Assembly: GCA_963682175.1 (NCBI GenBank)
Contig: OY821775.1
Coordinates: 13,984,501 to 14,048,500, forward strand
Length of the DNA: 64,000 bases
Reading direction: 5' to 3'
From: Triglochin maritima
Taxonomy: Eukaryota > Streptophyta > Magnoliopsida > Alismatales > Juncaginaceae
Of the stretch, positions 47,204 through 57,763 are shown in pieces. A program made the translations under genes and the position numbers. Every line of letters starts with the position of its first letter. Position 1 is the first letter of the stretch. The notes beneath the pieces are model-generated. The model had not been told where the DNA came from, ran no database searches, and saw only the letters and a program-made list of their open reading frames with translations.

Positions 47204-47287
47204 TATGTAATGGGGTTTACCCTAGTTATTATTGTTTTATGCATTGAGTATGTATGAGAAAGAAAACTTTAATAACAAGTGGGAGAT
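47204..47287 (+). promoter_or_regulatory. A2 pre-LTR region with polypurine tract
   Basis: AAGTGGGAGAT (about 47277-47287) directly precedes the 3' LTR. Confidence 0.85.
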
Positions 47288-49364
47288 TGAAGGGAATGTG
47301 TTCTAAAAAGTTTAACTTTTAAATGTCAATTATTATGAATTGAATGAGAAAATCGTTTTGTTCCTTGTTTATGTTATTCGTCTTTTAGAAGTGTTAAGGA
47401 AGAGGCTCTTAGTCCTTAACCGTAGAGCTCTAAAAGATATTGGTTTACATAAAACAAAAGATATTCGCAAGCATGGTAATTAACATGGGACATTAATTAC
47501 CGGGTTAAGATTGTCGTGTTGGTCATAGATCATTGTAGCTCTACAAGTGAGTGACAACACGGGTACACAAAAGAGAAAAATATTACTTTTGTATACTGAA
47601 TTGACCTAACAAATAAAATATTATAGAAATGTGTTTCTGTGTCATTAATATTTTACTGTGTCCTTGGTACTTTTGATATGAGACTTATATCCTATCGCTT
47701 AAGGAGTTCTTAATTAGACTAGTGTCTTGAGCTATCGATGAGTGTAGTGTAAAGGCATTAGTTGGTTAAGTACAACTTTTGTTGGAGGAGATAGCTAGTC
47801 AAAAGATTATCATTGCCCCACTTAATTGAGTAATGATATTAGTGGGCCCCTTGATAAAGCAAAGTTATAATGTGCACAATGTGATTTGAGTTAAGTCACA
47901 TATTTATAACTAGCTTAAAGAGAATCAAGAAATGAATACTAATACAAAGATGACACAATACTACTTTGTGTGTATTCTTAATATCATGAGGCAAGGGACG
48001 GACACAAGTGGTGCACTCCATCACTAAATGGATCGGGTTTTGGTTCGAGTGGAATTAAGACATCTAACTAATTGGGAGCTATAATGTGTAGCTAGATACC
48101 GCTTATAGCTTGTGATATTAAGCTCTTAATATCACTGCCAACTTAGTTTAGATCCTCCCATAGGTCACACCACAAAACTGGGAAACGAGGTATGGGGATT
48201 TTGAGTTCATATGATGTGTCGGGTTTCATGTGGAAAATATGACACATGGGGTGAACACGCAAAATCAAGATTATGTTGTGATTAATAACATAATTAGAAT
48301 CTAAATTAAATTCATATGTGATGTAAATATTATGGGGTGTAATGATTTATCATTACATAGGATAATATGTTACATAAGTTGTGAATTTACTACTAATCCC
48401 GAAATGTCAAATTTTGTAGGGGTTAAAACCGAAATTTGACAAGTCTGCATGCACTGTGCAAAAACGGTCGACCGCTAGACTATAAACGGTCGACCGAATG
48501 TTGCGCGGTCGACCGCAATATTGCATGGTCGACCGGATGTGTATCGAGCGTAACGAGAATTTCGTCTGTTCGTTTTCGGTCGACCGGATTGTTTCGGTCG
48601 GTCGACCGAACATTGCGATGAAATTTTTTTGTTACTAACGGTCGACCAAATATATCGATTGGTCGACCGAAACCTGGTCGAAACGGTCGACCGGACCTCG
48701 CGAACGGTCGACCGGCCAGACGGTTTTATGCAGAATTAATTTGAGAATTAATTAGATCATGCATGGAATTGGTTCATAATTGATTTAATTCGTGGCTAAT
48801 ATTATTTATTATTAAATAATGGATGGTTAGATGGAATTTTTGCATGAGATCATGGGCAAGGGGTTGCACATGAATAGGTAATTTGGAGAAAACCTATAAA
48901 TACAAGGTTATCTCATTACCTCCTTAATTAATTTTCATTATTTTCTTGTGCAAAAATCTCTCTCTATAATTCTCCACGAAAATTCCTTAATTCTTAAGTT
49001 TAGTTTTAGTTTCAAGAGGGCTTCTTCTCAAGGAAACTAAAGAGGGGTTAGTAATTAGATTCTAAACCCTATTGGAGATCGAGAGGCTAGCTCTTCTCTC
49101 TCCAATCTCGTTTAGAGTTTGGTGAAATCTCGGAGGCATCCGGCGAGGCGAGAAGCGTCATCAATGTCTCCGAATCTTCAAGAAGTTTTAGAGAACTTCT
49201 AGGTATGATTTCGGAATCCTTGGTTTGTTTTAATAAAAGTTTTAAAACTAGTTATTGAAACAAACTAGTACATGCATGAAATAAATCATAGAAAATTGTA
49301 TAAGATCCTTATTATGCTTAAAATTCCGAAAATGTATAAGCATAATTAAACATGAAATCCTACA
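47288..49364 (+). repeat. A2 3' LTR (2077 bp)
   Basis: TGAAGGGAATGTG...GAAATCCTACA then the GTGTG duplication. About ten differences from the 5' LTR in the first 850 bp. Confidence 0.97.
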
Positions 49365-49369
49365 GTGTG

Positions 49370-49496
49370 GGTGTCGAACCTCTCTAAACTCCGGTGTCAT
49401 CGATTTTGTGGTTTGCATTGTCTCTTCCCTTAATCCTTTGACTATTATTTTTAATTCCACATTTATCTAGCAATTAGATGGCCATAGATCCTAACA
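49370..49496 (+). repeat. B 5' LTR, downstream part
   Basis: Continues the LTR of B after A2; GGTGTCGAACCTCT aligns with GGTGCCGAACCTCT at 63667 and it ends CCTAACA where the other LTR ends CCTACA. Confidence 0.85.
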
Positions 49497-49498
49497 AT

Positions 49499-49510
49499 TG
49501 GTATCAGAGC
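49499..49510 (+). promoter_or_regulatory. B primer-binding site (initiator tRNA-Met)
   Basis: TGGTATCAGAGC two bases after the LTR. Confidence 0.93.
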
Positions 49511-49549
49511 ATTAGGTTGCTAATTTCATTTACTTAATCGTAATTTAGC

Positions 49550-50645
49550 ATGACATCTACTTCTAATTATTGTGAAGGATTACCCACAACTAAGCCACCT
49601 TTGTTTAATGGGTTAAACTATGACTATTGGAAGAAAAGAATGAGAATTTATTTGCAATCCAATGACTTAAAATTTTGGACATTCATCTTAAACCCATACA
49701 CACCTCCAAATGATGATGAAATTGAATCCTTAACTAAACACAAAATTAAGGAAGCGGAGATGAATTCCCGCATTATGAACATCTTGTATTGTGGATTAAA
49801 TGAAGGGGAATACAATAGGGTAAGATGATGTGAAAGTGTTTATGACATTTGGCATACATTAGATATGCATCATGAGGGTTCAACTAGATTGAAGGACACT
49901 AGGATTAATTTTCTTATGCATAAATATGAACTATTTTGTATGCAATCAGGTGAGAACATAACGAGATGCACACTCGCTTCACCGAGATAATTAACTCTCT
50001 CAAAGAACATGGCAAGGATTTTAGCACGAGAGAAATGACTCGAAATATTCTCTGGTCACTCACCGACGATTGGGAGGAGAAGACGACCGTCATCGAAGAA
50101 GCACAAGATCTCACCAAGTTATGGGTAAAGGAGCTTATAGGTAGTCCCATGACATATGAGATACAAATGAAAGACTGCAAGGACAAGGGAGCCAAGAAAT
50201 CCTTGGTGCTACACGTCGTCGCCAATTCAATCAAAGGAGATAGTGACATTGAAGAACAATTGGCCACATAACGATTCAAGGAGTTTCTCAAAAAGAGAAA
50301 GAAAGGATAAAAGATAAGAAGAAGAGCAAGAGAAAAGATAAGAAGAAACCTCTCAAAGCTACTTGGGACGAGTCATCATCTTCGCTCAATGTGCTTCATG
50401 GCAATAGAAGATGAAGATAGTGATGTATCTTCTTTCTCTAGTCCTGATTCAATTGATTCAACTCATTCAAATGCGTATAATGAACTTCAATGTGAATTCA
50501 ATGAATTGCTTGAAAATTTTGAGAAAATTTGTCAAAAAAGCAAAGTAGCTAAAAAGAAAATCAATGAGCTACAATCTTAAATTGAATCTATCATGAATGA
50601 CAAGAATGAGTTGCTTGCTAGTCATGATAAAATTGCATTGTTAAT
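49550..50645 (+). pseudogene. Sirevirus-type gag, decayed (B)
   Basis: Starts MTSTSNYCEGLPTTKPPLFN then NYDYWKKRMRIYLQSNDLKF, a copia gag start. TGA after GEYNRVR (about 49826) replaces a probable Arg codon, a frameshift lies near 49965, then MHTRFTEIINSLKEHGKDFS and IEEAQDLTKLWVKELIGSPM, a Sirevirus-type gag block, then acidic and Lys-rich coiled-coil-like sequence to about 50645, where MULE H sequence begins. Continues, possibly, at 61266. Confidence 0.85.
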
Positions 50646-50655
50646 GTACACTACT

Positions 50656-51129
50656 TTTTATGTTACATACAGTGGATGAGTAGGGCGATACGGGTTACGC
50701 AGTTGTTCTTGCAATACAGGGACCAGATGCCGAACGAGGAGACGAGACCTGCATGTACAGATTTGGATGACCTCGTTGAGGAGTGGAACAATCAGTTGGC
50801 ATTTCGGACCAGGATTCGGATGATGAGTTGTAGTTGGCTTGTACATTATTTATTTTATTATATGTTGAACTGTTACTACATTTGTTGGTATTTGCTTATC
50901 TGTTGTACTCTTATTACTTATTTTTGACGAACATATCTTCTCTCTATTTGTTTATCTGCTGTATTTTTAGTACTTATTTCTCACGAGCATATCATAGACC
51001 TGTTTGGTATATGTAATGTAAATTAAATTTAAAATCTGATAAAAGAACAACACGATATAAGTACAAATACATGATATAATCGTCGATATATTATACATTA
51101 CAAATGCATTACAAATTACAATCAAAATG
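50656..51129. other. Left part of MULE H, remnant frame
   Basis: A plus-strand stretch encodes YIQWMSRAIRVTQLFLQYRD and on to MMSC (50668-50832), which faintly resembles the end of plant-mobile-domain proteins; this is a weak guess. The rest is AT-rich and has no gene. Confidence 0.35.
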
Positions 51130-51602
51130 TACTACATAACTAGTCCCAATACGCTCTCCTACTTTCGTACTCTTCCCCCCATCCAACAACACTCTTATCT
51201 TGTATTTGAAACCACATGATCACTATAGGAGGTACTAGGAATCCCTCAGCTAATTCCAAGTGAATAAAATGTCTGTAACTCCCTAAATGAGCAATGATCA
51301 ACTCTCTACATGGCTTCGTCATGGAAGACAGACTCTCCCAAGGTAGCATAGTAAGACATGGTACAACGTACCATCCGTTCCCACTGAGAAATACATAACT
51401 GCACACTTGTAAAAATTGGCAATCGGGAACAAGTCGGCCCAAACCTCCATATAGTGATCCTCATCAGAAGGTCCCCCGCCCCAATCAATTCGCTGACGAG
51501 TCTGTACGACCAGCCGTAATAGACGTGCTCTTAAATAGTATGTGCACCTATCTCATTAGAAATCACACGCCGGGCGTACAACCAATTGTCTTGACCACCA
51601 TG
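51130..51602 (-). pseudogene. OTU protease domain, C-terminal part (MULE H)
   Basis: Continues the reading of 58946-59125 across C: GGQDNWLYARRVISNEIGAH, then YMEVWADLFPIANFYKCAVM, TLYHVLLCYLGR and, in another frame, a HFVQ-like end region. The layout (D-G-N-C block, an L..Y..LF-like block, then a nearly lost C-terminal block) fits OTU domains fused to MULE transposases. At least two frameshifts and stops. Confidence 0.62.
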
Positions 51603-51607
51603 GAAGA

Positions 51608-52784
51608 TGATGCATTGCATACATTGCATCATATGTCTTTCATTTAGATTACTTTTATATCAATAAATGCTACTAAGGTATGTGTTTAGTCGTATTTACA
51701 GAATACAGGGACTTGGATGCAAATTACCCACATTCCGAGCATAAACGTGTGCAAAAGATTCATTTCTATCATAAAGACCGAATTCAAGTTTATCGGGTTT
51801 CAATTGGAAATGCATCCAAGCATAAAAGCATTCAAGGAGCTAATTACAAAAAGGTCAAGGGCTTAATTGCAAAATGCCAAGGACCTGATTGCAAAAGAAA
51901 AGGATAAAGTTATTTTGTTGGAAAAGTCAAAAGAAAAGTCAAAAATAAATCCCCAACAATGGAAGGAATTAATCCGGAGTTCAAGACAATGGAAAGAATC
52001 ATCCAGACGTGCAAATAAAGATCAAATCATACCATAAACGCACCACAAAAATCCGGACGCGATCTGACTATATTGTGCGGCGAATTAGCCGCACAATACA
52101 TGTACCAGGCGGCGATTTCGCCGCCCCACCTTCTCTTCTCGCGTTCAAACTTCGTCCAGTGTTGTGTTGACGCGTGTACTCTCCTTTTATGTATTGGTAT
52201 CCCCTGTATCGGCTATAAATAGCCCTGTAGGACGAATGTAACACATCTTTGAACCTTTGGTCTTGGATCATTAGTAATAAATTTCTGTTTTATTTTGTTT
52301 TGTCTCTCTTTTCTTTTAATGTCTCTAGGATCCCTTCTTCTTCCTCCCTCCATGAGTTGCTAACTCTCTCCAAAGGGTGGAGGTGATGGAATTAGGGTTA
52401 GAGAATGATGAATGCATGTTATTATTTTAAGTTCATGATTAGTGTATTTTGATTACTTGAGTTTATGTTAAGTCATTTATCTTGTAATGCTTCATAACTA
52501 ACATGATTTATAATAAGTTTCAGTAATTCTCTACTCTAAACCTAAATCTAAACCTCCACCCCACGGATTTCTCTCTTTGTTCTTGTTTTAATTTTAATTA
52601 CTTTTGTTTCGTACTTTAGTTAATTAAACCAAAAACTCCAAAAACCCTAAGTGATTTTTCTCTACTTCTTCCCCTCAATCGAAATAACAAAAAATAACGA
52701 AATCTCTCCCTCCTTGTGTTCGACCCGTACTTGCCACGTCTTCATAGACGCCGTGCACTTGCGGTATAAATAAAATTCTCATCA
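51608..52784 (+). repeat. C 5' LTR
   Basis: TGATGCATTGC...ATTCTCATCA. The first 24 bases hold the inverted pair TGATGCA/TGCATCA. TATA box at 52214-52221 inside GGCTATAAATAGCC. Confidence 0.97.
52071..52125. repeat. Two GC-rich palindromes in C U3
   Basis: TATTGTGCGGC (52071-52081) pairs with GCCGCACAATA (52088-52098). GGCGGCGA (52108-52115) pairs with TCGCCGCC (52118-52125). They lie about 90-140 bp upstream of the TATA box; identical copies in the 3' LTR at 58227-58281. Confidence 0.92.
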
Positions 52785-52789
52785 AGTTT

Positions 52790-52807
52790 TTGGCGTCGTT
52801 GCCTGGG
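52790..52807 (+). promoter_or_regulatory. C primer-binding site, altered tRNA-Asp type
   Basis: TGGCGTCGTTGCCTGGGA differs from the site of D at two places (C to T each), both transitions. The match to tRNA-Asp is still good. Confidence 0.85.
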
Positions 52808-54210
52808 AGGCGACGAAGATTTCGTTTGTTTTTTTTGTATTTTCGATTTTTTTCTGTTTATCGTGTGCGCGATCTAACTATTTGGATTTGCGTTTCAGGA
52901 GACGACAGACCACGCGGTGAAATCTCACCGCATTCTGAACCAAGTGGGAGGCGGAATCGCCGCACCAACAAGGTAAAGTGCGGCGGAAACGCCGCACAGG
53001 GTTGGAATCTGGTCTTCAATTTTCTGGGGCATCGTCGACATCTCTGGGTGGTCGCATTGAGCTACTGGAATCTCCGAGAGCGGGCGGCGAACCCGACTGA
53101 GCATTGCGGAGGTAACTTTTCTTGCCTTTCTCGTAAAATCTGAATAGTTGAAAAGTTTCCTTTCGTAGAATTGCACGTGTTAGGGTTACAATTCCATAAT
53201 TGGCAATAATTCAACTTTGACCTAAAATTGGCAAAATTAGAAAGACCTTAGTGCATGCATCATATAATGTTTTGCTTGCATTATTCTTGCTAAATTCTTG
53301 CAAATTAATACTTGTTGAAGATTGCTGGAGGCAAGGTACGTATCGAGGTTTTTATCGATTGCATTAGAGCATATAATTTAGTTGCATACAACCTTGCAAT
53401 TGCCCCCATTAAAAGGACCATTGTTTGACTATCTTTGCTAGATTTAAGTTAAACTATCTTAAGGGCAACTCCGTAGGAAAAGATACGGTGGGGATTTCAT
53501 CACCCTCCCGTAGCCCACAAACCACAATCCTGAAGTGTCGCCTAAGCCTAAAATTTAAAATCAATTAGACATTGGCCCCTAAGGACTCGGACTCAATTAA
53601 GGAGGAGATTGGTTTGACTTGCTATGACCTGTAGCTAATTGAATTCAAATTGGTGTCTAGAAAGTGTTTTTGTGTTGACGAAAGTCTTCCAAGCGACGTG
53701 GTTGTCTAATTGGCACCGACTCTGTCGGAAGCGCCCCCACTAGCTATACACTAACTGGCCAACTTGGTTTGATTGGTGAGGGAGGTGAATCGAGCAAATC
53801 AATTCGACTCAACCAGTTAGGAGTCGTCTAGATCTAAGTGACACTAGGTCTAGGATTGTTTTGACCGTGCTTGTTCAGGAAATTTCTGACCAACCCTAAG
53901 TTTTTTTTATCATTTAGAATTAAGTTTCCCTTCTCGTCTGAGTCTTCTTTCCCTTCTCATCCTTACCTTTCTATTGTTTGTTTCCTTTAAAAAAAAATAA
54001 AAAAAAATATTTAAAATTCAAAAAAAAAAGTAATTGATTCTTGAAATTGAATTTGAAATTTAAATTTCAAACTCAAGTTCAAAAATTGATTCAACCCGGT
54101 GCACTCAGATTTGGATTCGGGACTTGAGTAATCGACTCTCACGAGTTCATCTGGATTCCAGTCTAGAGCTTAACCCCAACCCATCTGTTGCACCACCTCA
54201 CCCGGATCTA
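52808..54210 (+). other. C leader, non-coding, with palindromes and a conserved block
   Basis: Palindromes GCGGTGA/TCACCGC (52914-52931), GGCG/CGCC (52950-52961) and GTGCGGCG/CGCCGCAC (52978-52997) follow the PBS and use the same GTGCGGC arm as the U3 palindrome. The block 53461-53660 aligns with D 22640-22860, including GGTG (53487-53490) and CACC (53501-53504). A polypyrimidine block at about 53929 and A-rich runs near 53990 follow. Confidence 0.8.
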
Positions 54211-56607
54211 ATGGGTGAGAACGTAGTGGACCCGCCTGTTGCACAACCTATAACTCTGAGGGATCGGTGCTACCCAACGATGGCTGCTCAGCCATCGTGC
54301 ATCGTCATGCCCACCATACCGGGTCGCGACTTCGAACTTAAGGCACAATACATGAGTATGCTGCCTAAGTTCACCTCTAGGGAAGATCCATATCTCTTCC
54401 TTAGAGAATTTGAGGAAATCTGCTCTCTTATGCAATACCAGCATATCCCTGAAGAGGCAGTGCGTCTGAAATTCGTGCCTCTAGCACTGAAAGACGACGC
54501 TAAGAAATGGCTATATAGTCTAGCCGAAAGATCTATTAGAAGTTGGGCCAAATTTGTTCAAGTTTTCTTAAAAAAATATTTCCCCAACCATAAGACTATG
54601 AAGATTAGGAATGAAATTGTTGCATTCGTTCAGTCCGAGAGCGAGCCGTTCTATTCCTATCTTGAGAGATTTAAGAGTGTCTTGACCCAATGCCCTCATC
54701 ACGGAATACCGAAGTGGCAATTATGCCAAATTATTTATGAGGGATTGACACCCACATCTAGAGTTATGCTAGAATCTGTGAGCCAAGGGAACTTCATGTC
54801 CAAAAATGAAAATGATGCCTGGACTTTTCTTGAGGATTTAGCTGAAAATAGTATGCAATGGGACAATGCTAGAACACCCATCAACCCGAGTATTGGATCT
54901 AGAATAGCGAGTCAACCCCGACCAGGTGTCTTAGCTGTAGACTCCAACATAGCGGCTGAGGCAAAACTAGCTACCCTAATGCGTAGAATGGAAAGTCTAG
55001 AGCTACAAAATCAATCCCGAATGAATCAACCCTTGTCTATCCCCTGCTCTAGATGTGGTCAGACTGGTCATTTAATGGAGGACTGTGTGGACCTGGAACA
55101 TGTTAATGCCACATTTAACAATTCTAGAAATGATCCTTACGCATCAACCTATAACCCAGGTTGGCGTAATCATCCCAATTTTTCGTGGACCCAACAAGGA
55201 CAACCTCCTAGACAACAACAAACCCCATATAACCAAAATAATACATCATCTGGGGGTAATAATAATGGAAATCATGAGGTTAGGTTGACAAAATTAGAAA
55301 CATTAATGACAACTTTTATACAAACAACCAACCAATCATTCCAAAGGCTAGAGACACAGGTCAGCCAATTAGCACAGATAATAGGTGAAAGAGAAAAGGG
55401 CCAATTACCAAGTCAACCTGAGGTGAACCCAAGAACTAATAATCAATATCAATCTTATCAACCACCTTCAGGAACTAACAACCCTAGACCGGTTCAAATG
55501 GTTAATGAGGAAGGACCGTTCCAACAAATCAATGTTGTAGTATCATTACGGTCCGGAAGACAAATTGACAATAATGTGGTAAACCCTAGAATGACTAATC
55601 AATCTAGCCATCAAGCACCCACATATGACTTGACCATTGAACCCGACGTCCAAATTGAAAAGCCCAATCCACCCACCCAACCTGAACCTGTGGCTCAACC
55701 TGAACCTGAGCGAGTCTATGTGCCTAAAGCCCCATTTCCCAATAGACTCAAAAAGAACTCTAGTGCACAAATAGAGAAAATCCTGGAAGTATTTAAGCAA
55801 GTTAAGGTGAATATTCCACTCTTAGATATGATTCAACAAATACCTGCTTATGCTAAATTCTTGAAAGATTTGTGCACTAAAAAGAGAAAAACAAATATAC
55901 CAAAGAAGGCATTCTTAACTGCAAACATATGCTCAATTCTTTCCAACACATCTCCTATAAAATATAAGGACCCGGGGTGTCCCACAATTTCATGTTCAAT
56001 AGGAGATACATTTATCAATAAAGCCCTTCTAGACCTTGGTGCAAGCGTTAACTTGCTCCCATTTTCTGTCTACGAGCAACTCAACCTTGGTCCACTGAAA
56101 CCCTCTAGGACAACCCTCCAATTCGCTGATTGTTCTGTTAAGAAACCGAGAGGTATAGTAGAGGACGTTTTGATTAAGGTTGGTGACTTCATTTATCCAG
56201 TGGATTTTGTCGTACTTGATACTGAACCTGTTGTAAATCCTAATCGACAAATCCCTGTAATTTTAGGTAGACCCTTTTTAGCCACTTCGGAAGCATTAAT
56301 AAACTGTCGAAATGGGCTCATGCAATTATCTTTCGGGAACTTAAAAGCAGAATTTAATATCTTCCATATTGATAATGAGCCAGAAATAATATGCAACCCA
56401 AGTGATGTTGTGATGAGAGCACGTATTTATCAGAATTCTGAATCAAATAAATCATCACATAAGCAAAAAGGAAGTAAGAAAAAAGGGAGTGATTCATTTA
56501 CTCAACCACCATCACTCGAGCAAATAAGCGAACCAATTCAAGTGAGAAGAGTGGAATCTTTTCCTCAAGTCAACATGGGGAACAATTCAACTGGATACAT
56601 GCACTAA
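54211..56607 (+). CDS. Intact Athila-like gag-protease of element C
   Basis: 798 residues from ATG 54211; the frame is open further up to 54124 without an ATG. A capsid-type retrotransposon gag domain spans about residues 50-240 (LPKFTSREDPYLFLREFEEI, KKWLYSLAERSIRSWAKFVQ, QCPHHGIPKWQLCQIIYEGL). A CCHC knuckle CSRCGQTGHLMEDC is at about 279-292. A Gln/Asn/Pro-rich linker with a coiled-coil-like LETLMTTFIQTTNQSFQRLE (about 365-385) follows. An aspartic protease has LLDLGASVNLLPFSVYEQLN (DLGA about 607) and a distal ILGRPFLATSEALINCRNG. The frame ends with a basic tail and no RT. It should build particles and cut gag. The intact frame fits recent activity. Confidence 0.93.
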   Translation: MGENVVDPPVAQPITLRDRCYPTMAAQPSCIVMPTIPGRDFELKAQYMSMLPKFTSREDPYLFLREFEEICSLMQYQHIPEEAVRLKFVPLALKDDAKKWLYSLAERSIRSWAKFVQVFLKKYFPNHKTMKIRNEIVAFVQSESEPFYSYLERFKSVLTQCPHHGIPKWQLCQIIYEGLTPTSRVMLESVSQGNFMSKNENDAWTFLEDLAENSMQWDNARTPINPSIGSRIASQPRPGVLAVDSNIAAEAKLATLMRRMESLELQNQSRMNQPLSIPCSRCGQTGHLMEDCVDLEHVNATFNNSRNDPYASTYNPGWRNHPNFSWTQQGQPPRQQQTPYNQNNTSSGGNNNGNHEVRLTKLETLMTTFIQTTNQSFQRLETQVSQLAQIIGEREKGQLPSQPEVNPRTNNQYQSYQPPSGTNNPRPVQMVNEEGPFQQINVVVSLRSGRQIDNNVVNPRMTNQSSHQAPTYDLTIEPDVQIEKPNPPTQPEPVAQPEPERVYVPKAPFPNRLKKNSSAQIEKILEVFKQVKVNIPLLDMIQQIPAYAKFLKDLCTKKRKTNIPKKAFLTANICSILSNTSPIKYKDPGCPTISCSIGDTFINKALLDLGASVNLLPFSVYEQLNLGPLKPSRTTLQFADCSVKKPRGIVEDVLIKVGDFIYPVDFVVLDTEPVVNPNRQIPVILGRPFLATSEALINCRNGLMQLSFGNLKAEFNIFHIDNEPEIICNPSDVVMRARIYQNSESNKSSHKQKGSKKKGSDSFTQPPSLEQISEPIQVRRVESFPQVNMGNNSTGYMH

Positions 56608-57600
56608 CATGGTGTCATTCAATCCAGTTCTGATTATGGTTGACTTTGAGCAAACTCAACCCCTCTACCGCAAGTCGACGCAGGTAATAAGTGCATTTAT
56701 TTTATCTATGCATACATTGAGGTCAATGCATGATTTAGGTGTGGGGGTGTTTATATATGTACATATCTATATATTTGATTTTCTGTTCTGCTTTATTTTA
56801 AAAAAAAAAATCAATATTCTATGACATAGCTTAAGATTGAACTGCCAAAACCCGTGTACAAATTGCATTAAGTTTTTGTTCCTTATTATATAGTTCTGCT
56901 TGTAGAAATTATGACATAAATCTAAGTTCCGAAGAAATAACCCATGGCCCTTGTAAGACATGTATGCACTTAAATTGGATGAATCAAATCTTTGAAGTGG
57001 TTGATAAAAAGCAGAGGTTGAGGAAAATATACCGGGAAGTGTGGACTTCTAATAGCAATTAAGCCTTAAGGAAAATAAAAGTAAAATAAAATAAAAATAA
57101 AGTGAGGAAAACACATTTTGCAAAATGATTACAAAAGCCCAAGCCTTCAAGTCACTGGTCCGTAGGGGTATCTTGAAACCCGGTAACTTGAGTCTGCCAG
57201 CTCGGGATTATCGACCAAACTCGCTACATGAATGCAAAAAGGGTATAAGTGTTAAAAAGAAAAGCAAATGTGTTGAATCACGGAAAAAGGAAAAAAATAA
57301 ATAATACTTTAAGATACTCAAGGCTCAAAGCTAAAGGAATGATCCATGCCATGGTTGATCCAAATGATACTTCACCACCAGAGGAGGCGTGCAAAATAAT
57401 TTATGTGATAACATGTGTAGAGGGGTTAGTGGTGTGAATGTTGGAGGAATAAAGACCAAGTCAAACTTTTTATAAGTTAGAACTGTATAATGAGCATGCG
57501 AGAACTTTAAGTGAGATGTATAAGGTTAAGGCAGAAATATTAAGAGCTATTAATGGAATGTTGAATTAAGACTTTGTGGGTGTGTCAACTGAAAATCCTC
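56608..57600 (+). other. C 3' non-coding region
   Basis: Begins right after the gag-protease stop. Polypurine-like AGGTGTGGGGGTGTTT at 56737-56752 follows ATTGAGGTCAATGCATGA and matches D at 25088-25104. The region replaces the RT-integrase part of an autonomous element; no trace of pol was seen. Confidence 0.8.
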
Positions 57601-57668
57601 ACGAGACAAAACTCGTCCTCTAAGGCAACTTGGAGGTTTAAAGGCTTGTTGCACATGCTAAGTGCAAC
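57601..57668 (+). ncRNA. Three-hairpin RNA structure before the C polypurine tract
   Basis: Hairpin 1: ACGAG (57601-57605) with CTCGT (57612-57616). Hairpin 2: CCTCTAAG (57617-57624), loop GCAA, CTTGGAGG (57629-57636). Hairpin 3: GTTGCAC (57648-57654) with GTGCAAC (57662-57668). Relative to D, one pair of hairpin 1 and two pairs of hairpin 2 changed on both sides. This is a cis element of the retrotransposon rather than a separate RNA gene. Confidence 0.7.
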
Positions 57669-57745
57669 CGTGATTCCTACGAAAGTGAGTTAGGATTTCC
57701 CTGTTTTCATTTTCTTATATTCTGCTTTGCTAGGGACTAGCAAAA

Positions 57746-57763
57746 TCTAGGTGTGGGGGTATT
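57746..57763 (+). promoter_or_regulatory. C polypurine tract
   Basis: CTAGGTGTGGGGGTATT directly before the 3' LTR. Confidence 0.9.

Larger units (their letters stand above)
39517..49364 (+). mobile_element. Angela-like Ty1/copia retrotransposon A2, complete (9848 bp)
   Basis: LTRs 39517-41590 and 47288-49364, PBS, full gag-pol frame and polypurine tract are present, with the 5-bp duplication GTGTG at 39512-39516 and 49365-49369. The flanks join to a continuous Sirevirus LTR (compare 63648-63690), proving insertion into B. The LTRs differ at scattered sites only. Three stop codons break the polyprotein. Confidence 0.97.

Noticed and set aside
56608..57763. A hidden RT or integrase in C
   Set aside because: I looked for YVDD/FLDD-type, HHCC and DDE motifs on both strands of the 3' region and found none; the frame is closed throughout.
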